DNA of 40,699 nucleotides from an uncultured Lachnospiraceae bacterium (GTDB taxonomy: Bacteria > Bacillota > Clostridia > Lachnospirales > Lachnospiraceae), in NCBI GenBank assembly GCA_902774915.1, contig CACYKH010000015.1:1-40699 (forward strand). Reading direction: 5' to 3'. Below the pieces are notes generated by a model that searched no databases, had not been told where the DNA came from, and was given only the letters and a program-made list of their open reading frames with translations. Below, piece by piece: positions 1 to 7,119 of this stretch (position 1 is the stretch's first letter; the number at the start of each line of letters is the position of its first letter). The position numbers and the translations under genes are program-made.

Positions 1-792
1 ATCATCGTATTCCTTAACAAGTGTGATATGGTTGATGATGATGAGCTTATCGAGCTTGTAGAGATGGAAGTTTCTGAAGCTCTTGAAGAGTATGGTTTCG
101 AGGGATGCCCAATCGTTAAGGGTTCAGCTCTTAAGGCTCTCGAGGGAGATGCTGCTTGGGGCGACAAGATTATGGAACTCATGGATACAGTTGATGAGTA
201 TATCCCAACTCCAGAGCGTGATACAGATAAGCCATTCCTTATGCCAGTTGAGGACGTATTCACAATCACAGGTCGTGGTACAGTTGCAACAGGTAGAGTA
301 GAGCGTGGTACACTTCACATGAATGACGAGCTTGAAATCCTTGGTATCAAGGAAGATGTTCAGAAGACAGTTGTTACTGGTATCGAGATGTTCAGAAAGC
401 TTCTTGATGAGGCTCAGGCTGGTGATAACATCGGTGCACTTCTTCGTGGTATCAACAGAGATGAGATCCAGAAGGGTCAGGTTCTTGCTAAGCCAGGTTC
501 AGTAACATGCCATAAGAAGTTTACTGCTCAGGTTTACGTTCTTACAAAGGACGAGGGTGGACGTCATACTCCATTCTTTAACAACTATCGTCCACAGTTC
601 TACTTCAGAACAACAGACGTTACAGGTGTTTGTAACCTTCCTGCAGGTACAGAGATGTGCATGCCTGGTGATAACGTAGAGATGTCAATCGAGCTTATTC
701 ACCCAGTAGCTATGGAGCAGGGTCTTACATTCGCTATCCGTGAGGGTGGTAGAACAGTAGGTTCTGGTAGAGTTGTTTCTATCGTAGAGTAA
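1..792 (+). CDS. tuf: Elongation factor Tu, C-terminal two thirds (cut by window edge)
   Basis: EF-Tu carries aminoacyl-tRNA to the ribosome as a GTP complex. The frame is open from base 1, so the 5' part (G1-G3 GTPase motifs) lies outside the window; 263 residues of roughly 395 are present. The visible part starts just before the G4 motif NKCD (near residue 7), followed by the G5 region ([10 protein letters not shown]). Domains II and III follow, with classic EF-Tu strings such as [18 protein letters not shown] and the C-terminal [18 protein letters not shown]. Codon use is strongly biased, as expected for a highly expressed gene. A strong terminator follows 30 bases after the stop. The start at 28 that an ORF finder would give is an internal Met, not the true start. 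Confidence 0.98.
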   Translation: MIVFLNKCDMVDDDELIELVEMEVSEALEEYGFEGCPIVKGSALKALEGDAAWGDKIMELMDTVDEYIPTPERDTDKPFLMPVEDVFTITGRGTVATGRVERGTLHMNDELEILGIKEDVQKTVVTGIEMFRKLLDEAQAGDNIGALLRGINRDEIQKGQVLAKPGSVTCHKKFTAQVYVLTKDEGGRHTPFFNNYRPQFYFRTTDVTGVCNLPAGTEMCMPGDNVEMSIELIHPVAMEQGLTFAIREGGRTVGSGRVVSIVE

Positions 793-822
793 TCTAAGAT
801 AGATTTATAACGAATTACTTTA

Positions 823-852
823 GGCGCTTCGCTTTTGCGAGGCGCCTTTTTT
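823..852 (+). terminator. Rho-independent terminator of tuf
   Basis: GGCGCTTCGC (823-832) pairs with GCGAGGCGCC (837-846) around a TTTT loop, with one G-U pair, followed by six T. Confidence 0.93.
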
Positions 853-889
853 CGTGTCTGGAAAATGTGTAACTATGCAGGTATCTTAC

Positions 890-919
890 TTGTATGACAT
901 AGTGGGTTTGTGATAGAAT
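890..919 (+). promoter_or_regulatory. Candidate promoter of the FIST-GGDEF gene
   Basis: TTGTAT (890-895), an 18-base spacer and TAGAAT (914-919) lie between the tuf terminator and the next gene. Its RBS TAGGAGG is at 955-961. Called by eye from box similarity only. Confidence 0.4.
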
Positions 920-966
920 AGCAATACAACTCGTTTTACGTTATGCGTTCAGGGTAGGAGGCACAT

Positions 967-2751
967 ATGAAACAGTTTCAGTTCGATTATGAGGGCGAAG
1001 ATAAGCTCGTCAGCATGCTAAAAAGAATAAGACAGTGGTGCAACGCTTCGGTTGTATCTAATGTTTTATTTCAGATATATACAGAGAGTCTTGATAAGAG
1101 TAAGATAGAGAGAATTTGCGATGTTATAGACCGTGAAATTCCTGATGCTCTTTATATGGGATGTTCTACAAATGGTAATATACTTATGGGAGATAAGAGT
1201 AAATCTCCAATAAGTATTATATGTACAGCCTATGAATATCCATCTACACAGATTAAGCTACTGCAGTTTCCTTTGGATGAGAATAAAGCTCAGCGGGTAG
1301 CTTCCGAACTGTGTCTTTTTGTTAAGGAAAATCCCTGGGTTAAATCCATAATGACTTATACAACTATGCGTGGAATGTCCATGACAGATTATTGTGATTA
1401 CTTGGGAATGCTTCCGAAGAAGATAGTATTCTGCGGTGGCGGTGCATTTTCTGAAAATATGAATGAAAATGCGGCCTTTGTATTTTCTTCTGAGGGAGAG
1501 ATATCTGACCACGCAGCAGTTTTTCTTTTGACAGGTGGAGAGGATTATTATGTAAGAGCTCTTCATGTAACAGGATGGAAGCCTCTCGGAAGATACCATC
1601 AGGTTACAAAGGCGAAGGGACCATACCTCTACGAGCTGGACGGCAGACCTGCCTATGAAATGTATTATAAGTATCTGAATATAAAAAATGATGATAACTT
1701 CTTTGTGAATACATTGGAATTCCCATTCCTCTATGAGTTAAATGGAATGGACATTCTGAGAGCGCCTATAGATAGTGATGACGATGGTGCGCTGATAATG
1801 ACAGCGGACATTGCAGAGGATGTGCAGGCGAGAATAGCCTATGGTGATCCAAGCACCATCCTGGAGAGCGTTTACAACGCCGCTGTTTCCTTCGAGGATT
1901 TTATACCTGATACATTTAATGTATTCTCATGTGCAGCAAGAAGAACCTTCTGGGGCGATGATGAGGTGGGAAATGAAACAGATCCATTCCAGTCCCTGGC
2001 GCCTACATCTGGCTTTTATACCTCTGGAGAGTTCTTGAGGAGCGGAGATTATGTAAACCAACATAATGTTACTCTTGTTATAGAGGCACAAAGAGAAGGT
2101 GACCTGAGAGAAAAGGCTGTCCCTACGGTTGAAATGGATAATGAAGAATTCTCAGGTAAGGTTTCAATGATCAATCGTCTGGCTACATTTATCCAGGCAG
2201 CAACTGAAGAACTGGAAGAAACAAATAGAAAGCTGGAGATAGTAGCTAAACAGGACGGACTTACCAAGCTCTTCAATAGAGGGGAGATACAGCATTGTAT
2301 AACTCTCGAAGCAGAAAAGTATTTGAATACATCTAACTGCAGCAAAGCGAGGGTTGGTTCATCTCTTATCATGATGGATATAGATGACTTTAAGAAGGTA
2401 AATGATACCTATGGTCATAGAGAGGGCGACCTGGTTCTGAAGGGACTGGCCCAGATGCTCCGTGATACTATGGCCGAGAATAACATTTTTGGAAAGGCCG
2501 GAAGATGGGGCGGTGAAGAGTTTATGGTTCTGCTTCCTGATTCGAATGAAGCGAAAGCTATTGAAGTAGCCGAGCTCTTCCGAAAGAACTTTAATAACCT
2601 TGAATTTGAGAAATGTGCGCATCAGACTCTTAGCTTAGGAGTGACTGAAATGGTTGCTGGTGAGAACTCCGATATCCCTTGTATGAGGGCAGATGATGCA
2701 CTTTACGAAGCTAAAAGAACCGGTAAAAACAAGGTTGTTGTTTCGAGGTAA
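967..2751 (+). CDS. FIST-domain diguanylate cyclase (GGDEF)
   Basis: Predicted cytoplasmic sensor enzyme that makes cyclic di-GMP from two GTP. Residues 1 to about 370 match the FIST_N/FIST_C sensory module (early strings ALYMGCSTNGNIL and FCGGGAFSENMNENAAFVF), proposed in the literature to bind small ligands such as amino acids. A helical linker at about 390-420 leads to a GGDEF domain starting at DGLTKLFNRGE. The metal-binding MMDIDDFKKVNDTYGH string is intact and the active-site loop reads GGEEF at residues 515-519, an accepted active variant. No RxxD inhibitory I-site is present just upstream of GGEEF, so product feedback inhibition is probably absent. No transmembrane segment is evident. 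A strong RBS lies 5 bases before the ATG. Monocistronic between the tuf terminator and the guaB promoter. Confidence 0.9.
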   Translation: MKQFQFDYEGEDKLVSMLKRIRQWCNASVVSNVLFQIYTESLDKSKIERICDVIDREIPDALYMGCSTNGNILMGDKSKSPISIICTAYEYPSTQIKLLQFPLDENKAQRVASELCLFVKENPWVKSIMTYTTMRGMSMTDYCDYLGMLPKKIVFCGGGAFSENMNENAAFVFSSEGEISDHAAVFLLTGGEDYYVRALHVTGWKPLGRYHQVTKAKGPYLYELDGRPAYEMYYKYLNIKNDDNFFVNTLEFPFLYELNGMDILRAPIDSDDDGALIMTADIAEDVQARIAYGDPSTILESVYNAAVSFEDFIPDTFNVFSCAARRTFWGDDEVGNETDPFQSLAPTSGFYTSGEFLRSGDYVNQHNVTLVIEAQREGDLREKAVPTVEMDNEEFSGKVSMINRLATFIQAATEELEETNRKLEIVAKQDGLTKLFNRGEIQHCITLEAEKYLNTSNCSKARVGSSLIMMDIDDFKKVNDTYGHREGDLVLKGLAQMLRDTMAENNIFGKAGRWGGEEFMVLLPDSNEAKAIEVAELFRKNFNNLEFEKCAHQTLSLGVTEMVAGENSDIPCMRADDALYEAKRTGKNKVVVSR

Positions 2752-2817
2752 ACTTAGTTGTGTGAAAATCTATCAATGTATAACATTTACATGACAGAAT
2801 TTTGTTAAAAATAACAT

Positions 2818-2846
2818 TTGTGATTATGATAAACTTGGAGTATAAT
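2818..2846 (+). promoter_or_regulatory. Promoter of guaB
   Basis: TTGTGA (2818-2823), a 17-base spacer and a perfect TATAAT (2841-2846). This implies a 5' leader of about 100 bases before the guaB ATG. Confidence 0.6.
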
Positions 2847-2874
2847 TTCGAGTAATTATATGACGTAAGGGTCA

Positions 2875-2918
2875 AAAGTCAAAAGCGTTCTTGCTTGCAA
2901 GAAAAGCTTTTTGACTTT
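2875..2918 (+). promoter_or_regulatory. Long stem-loop in the guaB 5' leader
   Basis: AAAGTCAAAAGC (2875-2886) pairs with GCTTTTTGACTTT (2906-2918), leaving one bulged base. It is capped by an inner TTCTTG/CAAGAA stem (2888-2893 with 2898-2903). No run of T follows, so it is not a simple terminator. It ends about 22 bases before the RBS, so it may stabilise the mRNA or regulate translation. I see no match to a known purine riboswitch core. Confidence 0.5.
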
Positions 2919-2951
2919 ATATATATTGAGTTAAAAAAAAGGAGGAAAATC

Positions 2952-4463
2952 ATGGCAACTTATATCAATGAACCATCGCACACATTTAACGAATACTTAC
3001 TTATCCCTGGATATTCATCTAGTGAATGTATTCCTGATAATGTAAGTCTTAAAACCCCACTTGTTAAATTCAAAAAAGGCGAAGAGTCAGCGATAGAAAT
3101 GACAATCCCAATGGTATCTGCAATTATGCAGTCAGTATCTGGTGACAGACTTGCAATAGCACTTGCAAAATCCGGTGGTGTGTCATTTATCTACGGTTCA
3201 CAGACAATCGAGGACGAGGCTGCAATGGTTGCCAAGGTTAAAGGCTATAAAGCAGGTTTCGTTAAGAGCGATTCAAATGTAAGCCCAGAAGCAACACTCG
3301 GCGACATACTTGCTCTTAAAGAGAAGAATGGACATTCAACAGTTGCAGTAACTGAAGATGGAACAGCAGAAGGTAAGCTGGTTGGTATCGTATCCAGCCG
3401 TGACTACAGAGTTAGCCGTATGGCAAATGACCTCAAGGTTAAAGAGTTTATGACTCCACTTGAGAAGCTTATCACAGCTGAAGATGGATGTACTATTTCA
3501 GAAGCAAATGATATCATCTGGGACAACAAGCTTAATTCACTTCCTATCATCGATAAGGAAGGACGTCTTGTAAGCTTTGTATTCCGTAAGGACTACGATG
3601 AGCATAAGGCTAATCCAAACGAGCTCACAGATGATCAGAAGAGATATGTAGTTGGTGCTGGTATTAACACAAGAGACTTTGCAGAGAGAGTTCCTGCACT
3701 TATTGAAGCAGGTGCAGATGTTCTCTGTATCGATTCTTCAGAAGGTTTCTCAGCATGGCAGGAAATCACACTTAAGTGGATCAGAGAAAACTACGGTGAT
3801 TCAGTAAAAGTTGGTGCAGGAAATGTAGTCGACAGAGAAGGATTCAGATTCCTCGCTGAGTGCGGCGCAGACTTTATCAAGGTTGGTATTGGTGGTGGTT
3901 CCATCTGTATCACAAGAGAGACAAAGGGTATTGGTCGTGGACAGGCTACAGCACTTATTGAAGTTTGTCAGGCAAGAGATGAGTACTTCGAAGAGACAGG
4001 TATTTACATTCCTGTATGTTCAGACGGTGGTATTGTTTATGATCACCATATTACACTTGCACTTGCAATGGGAGCAGACTTTGTAATGCTCGGTCGTTAC
4101 TTCGCAAGATTTGACGAGAGCCCTACAGAGAAGCTTCTCGTAAATGGAAATTACGTTAAAGAGTACTGGGGCGAAGGAAGCAACCGTGCTCGTAACTGGC
4201 AGAGATATGACCTTGGTGGAGATAAGAAGCTTCACTTTGAGGAAGGCGTTGATTCATATGTTCCATATGCTGGACCACTTAAGGACAACGTTGACAGATC
4301 ACTCAGCAAGGTAAAATCTACAATGTGTAACTGCGGTGCTCTTACAATCAAAGAGTTCCAGCAGAAAGCAAAGCTCACACTTGTATCAGCTACAAGTATC
4401 GTTGAAGGTGGCGCACACGATGTCATCCGTAAAGAGAGCAATGCAAGCAGCGCAGAACACTAA
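2952..4463 (+). CDS. guaB: Inosine-5'-monophosphate dehydrogenase
   Basis: NAD-dependent oxidation of IMP to XMP, the committed step of guanine nucleotide synthesis. The start is the ATG at 2952, 6 bases after GGAGG (2941-2945); an in-frame upstream TTG falls inside the leader hairpin and is rejected. The product is 503 aa: a TIM barrel with two inserted CBS domains (about residues 95-220). The catalytic loop has Cys319 ([10 protein letters not shown]), followed by GIGRGQATA; the flap has Arg418-Tyr419 (NWQRYDLGG). The length and these exact positions coincide with the protozoan Tritrichomonas foetus enzyme, which belongs to a divergent IMPDH class, as opposed to the usual bacterial loop. A strong promoter and a terminator isolate the gene. 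Confidence 0.97.
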   Translation: MATYINEPSHTFNEYLLIPGYSSSECIPDNVSLKTPLVKFKKGEESAIEMTIPMVSAIMQSVSGDRLAIALAKSGGVSFIYGSQTIEDEAAMVAKVKGYKAGFVKSDSNVSPEATLGDILALKEKNGHSTVAVTEDGTAEGKLVGIVSSRDYRVSRMANDLKVKEFMTPLEKLITAEDGCTISEANDIIWDNKLNSLPIIDKEGRLVSFVFRKDYDEHKANPNELTDDQKRYVVGAGINTRDFAERVPALIEAGADVLCIDSSEGFSAWQEITLKWIRENYGDSVKVGAGNVVDREGFRFLAECGADFIKVGIGGGSICITRETKGIGRGQATALIEVCQARDEYFEETGIYIPVCSDGGIVYDHHITLALAMGADFVMLGRYFARFDESPTEKLLVNGNYVKEYWGEGSNRARNWQRYDLGGDKKLHFEEGVDSYVPYAGPLKDNVDRSLSKVKSTMCNCGALTIKEFQQKAKLTLVSATSIVEGGAHDVIRKESNASSAEH

Positions 4464-4474
4464 ATAGAACACTA

Positions 4475-4502
4475 AAAAAGCGGGGCTAAGCCCCGCTTTT
4501 TT
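4475..4502 (+). terminator. Terminator between guaB and the convergent hydrolase gene
   Basis: AAAAAGCGGGGC (4475-4486), loop TAA, GCCCCGCTTTTTT (4490-4502). The A-run on the 5' side makes it read as a terminator on both strands, so it probably also serves the convergent minus-strand gene ending at 4568. Confidence 0.95.
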
Positions 4503-4558
4503 ATGTAAACCAATAAGTCAATGGGGTCAGATCTCACTGACTTATTTTTATGTAAACC
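4498..4558. repeat. 14-bp direct repeat bracketing a second dyad
   Basis: TTTTTATGTAAACC occurs at 4498-4511 and again at 4545-4558. Between them is an inverted repeat, AATAAGTCA (4512-4520) with TGACTTATT (4538-4546). The second dyad may be a back-up terminator for the minus-strand gene. Read the other way, the block resembles a tiny duplicated or inserted unit. Confidence 0.5.
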
Positions 4559-4567
4559 TAATTGCGC

Positions 4568-5500
4568 TTAGGTGAGATGCTTGTCAAGCCATGCAGCTAC
4601 ATCATCATAAACTATCTGCTTGTCAGGTTCGTTAAGAATTTCATGTCTCATATCAGGATAAAGCTTGCATTCGATATCTGTAATGCCAGCCTTAACATAC
4701 TTCTGATAAACATCCTTCACACCCTTACCAAGATTTCCTACAGGATCGCCTTCGCCAGAAATAATGAACAGTGGAAGATCCTTTGGAATAAGCTCAATGT
4801 TTCTTTTCTGATTAACAAAGAGAACAGTGCTAAGCAATGCCTCAAATCCACTTGTTGTAAAAAGGAAACTGCATCTTGGATCAGCATAATACTTCTTCAT
4901 AATCTCAGGATCGCTACAGATCCAGCTGTTATCCAGATCAGTTCTGGTTAAATCATACTTCTTGTAAGCTGAGCTGTATGTAAGACTCTGCAGCTTTGCA
5001 CTCCTAAAATGCCATCCTTTGCTCTTGGCAGTTCCTCGTACAAGCATAAGACCGCTTCTGACCATCATATCAGGCTCACTACCGGTTCCGACTATGATAG
5101 CGCCTGCCAGTCCCTTGCCCTTGTGTGTAAGGTATCTTCTGAGAAGATAGGAGCCCATACTGTGTCCCAAAATGTAGTATGGAAGAGTAGGATAATCCTT
5201 CTGTATCATAGTTCTCAGCTGGTGGATATCCCTTACAAGAGTTCTTGCAGGAGCAAGCTCTGTCATAAATCCCCAGTCCTCAACACTTCGTACCGACTGT
5301 CCGTGACCAAGATGATCATGTCCTACAACCAGGTATCCCTGAGCAGCCAGAAAGTTGGCAAAATCCTCGTACCTCTCAATATATTCCACCATTCCATGAA
5401 CCAGCTGAATGACAGCCTTAGGCTCGCCATCCGGAATCCATTTCACTGCGTGAATAGTGGTAATTTCATCTGATGATAAAAAAGTAATGTTTTGTTTCAT
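4568..5500 (-). CDS. Alpha/beta hydrolase, monoacylglycerol lipase-like
   Basis: Serine hydrolase of the 'Hydrolase_4' (lysophospholipase/monoacylglycerol lipase) family, probably cytoplasmic because no signal peptide or membrane segment is seen. The order is typical: HGMVEYIERY oxyanion region, GHDHLGHGQS, nucleophile elbow GHSMGS (Ser114 counted from this start), a lid region, the Asp in IISGEGDPVG and the His in YPDMRHEILNE. About 310 aa is normal for the family. I start at the ATG whose first base is 5500 because GGGG (5509-5512 on the plus strand) is 8 bases upstream; an ATG two codons earlier (5506) would be only 2 bases from it. The substrate cannot be read from the sequence. It is convergent with guaB and divergent from the next gene. 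Confidence 0.9.
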   Translation of the reverse strand: MKQNITFLSSDEITTIHAVKWIPDGEPKAVIQLVHGMVEYIERYEDFANFLAAQGYLVVGHDHLGHGQSVRSVEDWGFMTELAPARTLVRDIHQLRTMIQKDYPTLPYYILGHSMGSYLLRRYLTHKGKGLAGAIIVGTGSEPDMMVRSGLMLVRGTAKSKGWHFRSAKLQSLTYSSAYKKYDLTRTDLDNSWICSDPEIMKKYYADPRCSFLFTTSGFEALLSTVLFVNQKRNIELIPKDLPLFIISGEGDPVGNLGKGVKDVYQKYVKAGITDIECKLYPDMRHEILNEPDKQIVYDDVAAWLDKHLT

Positions 5501-5534
5501 ATGCATAACCCCGCTAATATTTTTCTAATTTTTA

Positions 5535-5562
5535 ATTGTAACACATACAATAAAATTAACAA
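5535..5562 (-). promoter_or_regulatory. Candidate promoter of the hydrolase gene
   Basis: On the minus strand TTGTTA (5562-5557), 16 bases, TACAAT (5540-5535), about 35 bases before the start codon. Confidence 0.4.
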
Positions 5563-5580
5563 CTGACTTTTAATCTAATA

Positions 5581-5609
5581 TTGAAAAAAGGGCTTTCTAC
5601 TGTTATGCT
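5581..5609 (+). promoter_or_regulatory. Candidate promoter of the acidic-insert membrane protein
   Basis: TTGAAA (5581-5586), 17-base spacer, TATGCT (5604-5609), 39 bases before the ATG at 5649. Confidence 0.4.
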
Positions 5610-5648
5610 TTATTAAAGCTAAATACTATTACTTATAAAGGGAAAGAT

Positions 5649-6998
5649 ATGAATATATACGCAGTTTTGTTAATAGCCTCTGTGTTTCTGCAGGGCGTAA
5701 TTGGATATGAGATAGGAGACATGATTGAGTGCGGACTGGGTGGCTATACAACCCGAGGTCAGGCGCTAACAGATGCCCTTGTGATCCTTATATGCATTCT
5801 GTTTAGATTTGCTTTAGACAGAATACTAATTCGCAACAAGAGGAACATTGGTTTATCGCCAATGGTATTGGACTTTGTTTCTTCATTCTTCTGTATAGTT
5901 GTGCTGGCTATAACATTGGAGATGTATGCTGCTTCAACTTTCTCGATAACACTCTCAGCGCTGGTGATGATCGTTGTCCTATCGATAATGTACGAGAAGG
6001 ATGTTTATTTACTGGATGGAGTGGAAGAGCCTGAAGAAGATCCGTATTCGCTAGATGAAGATATGGATGAAGAACTAAGTGATGTTTCTGAAAATGGCTC
6101 TGAAACTGAAATAAATCGAGATGAAAGTGAAGAAATTGAACTAACTGAAAATATAGAAGGAACAGATTTAGTTAAATCATCCAAAACAGAAGTAGATTCA
6201 ATAATAGATAAATATACTGGTGACAAAAAGGATAAATCTGAGGATGGTTCAGACAATAAAGACGAGGAAGATGTTGAAGAGGAAAATCCATCCGCAAAAG
6301 AAGATAAAGATGATGAAGAGAACAAGTATGAAGAGCAGGATCTTAGGGTATATGTAGTCGAATGCGTACGTGCTCTTGCGTACCTTGCTTCAATCTTCGT
6401 GGGTATCCTCGCGTTAGGAGATATCCAGGCAGAAAAATACGGCGTAGCTTACTACCTTATTTTGATCCTTGTGGGTGTGCTTGCATTTGTTCTTCGTGCT
6501 GTAACAAGAGGATTAGATGCTTTAATAAAAGCTCCAAATAGCAAAGTAAAGTTTATTGGATTCTCTGCAACAGTGTTCCTGTTCATGATTTTAATAAGCA
6601 TTAAATCACTGTTTGCAGGAGTAGTGTTCCTTCTTGGATCATATCTCATAAAAATAATAATACCTATGCTTTATGAAAATTATGGCACAGGTGGAACAAA
6701 GGTGGTCAAACAAAATATAGATACCACTTGCAGACTTGTATCACGTATATTTGCATTAGTCCTTATACTTATTGCAGTCTGGCAGCTTAGCTACGGGGCA
6801 TTGTGGGAAACAGAATGTCTGATGATAATTGCCATTGCAATGGGTATTCAGGAACTATTAATAAAACAAAATCTCTCGGTAGATTTAAGCTTCACCAACC
6901 AAAAAACTCTGAAAGATATAACTGAAGAGGTAGAGACGGAAAAAGAAGCGGAAGAAATAGCAAATGAAAAAGAAGAAATGCATGAAGAGAAAAATTGA
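5649..6998 (+). CDS. Multi-spanning membrane protein with long acidic insert, function unknown
   Basis: I do not recognise this family. The 449-aa protein has hydrophobic stretches near residues 2-20, 40-55, 72-90, 95-112, 240-260, 268-290, 300-345 and 368-400, consistent with about eight membrane spans. Between the two halves (about residues 118-232) is a highly charged, low-complexity segment very rich in Glu/Asp with Ser and Lys, which is probably disordered; the C-terminus is also Glu/Lys rich. An RBS (AAAGGG) precedes the ATG. It sits alone just upstream of the pilus operon, but nothing in its sequence ties it to pili. An apparent Ser-rich reading frame on the opposite strand is a by-product of the GAA/GAT codons. 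Confidence 0.8.
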   Translation: MNIYAVLLIASVFLQGVIGYEIGDMIECGLGGYTTRGQALTDALVILICILFRFALDRILIRNKRNIGLSPMVLDFVSSFFCIVVLAITLEMYAASTFSITLSALVMIVVLSIMYEKDVYLLDGVEEPEEDPYSLDEDMDEELSDVSENGSETEINRDESEEIELTENIEGTDLVKSSKTEVDSIIDKYTGDKKDKSEDGSDNKDEEDVEEENPSAKEDKDDEENKYEEQDLRVYVVECVRALAYLASIFVGILALGDIQAEKYGVAYYLILILVGVLAFVLRAVTRGLDALIKAPNSKVKFIGFSATVFLFMILISIKSLFAGVVFLLGSYLIKIIIPMLYENYGTGGTKVVKQNIDTTCRLVSRIFALVLILIAVWQLSYGALWETECLMIIAIAMGIQELLIKQNLSVDLSFTNQKTLKDITEEVETEKEAEEIANEKEEMHEEKN

Positions 6999-7026
6999 AG
7001 ATTTTGTGAACATTAGTGCGTTTTCT

Positions 7027-7055
7027 TTGTAAAAAGCTATATATTATGGTAAACT
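7027..7055 (+). promoter_or_regulatory. Candidate promoter of the minor-pilin operon
   Basis: TTGTAA (7027-7032), 17-base spacer, TAAACT (7050-7055). Downstream are two GTTAAC palindromes (7074-7079 and 7084-7089), then AGGAGG (7104-7109) before the first pilin gene. Confidence 0.5.
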
Positions 7056-7119
7056 ACTAGTATCTAAAAGTATGTTAACCTACGTTAACTGCGTCATAAA
7101 CATAGGAGGTTGAAAGCTT

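Noticed and set aside
2847-2951. Purine or PRPP/ppGpp riboswitch before guaB
   Set aside because: The leader holds a single long hairpin and no multi-helix junction or recognisable core, and no terminator-like T-run follows.
4562-5473. Plus-strand reading frames opposite the alpha/beta hydrolase
   Set aside because: The minus-strand frame has a full set of catalytic motifs; the plus-strand products look like shadows.
6005-6325. Ser-rich reading frame on the minus strand
   Set aside because: It mirrors the Glu/Asp codons of the acidic insert on the plus strand and has no RBS.
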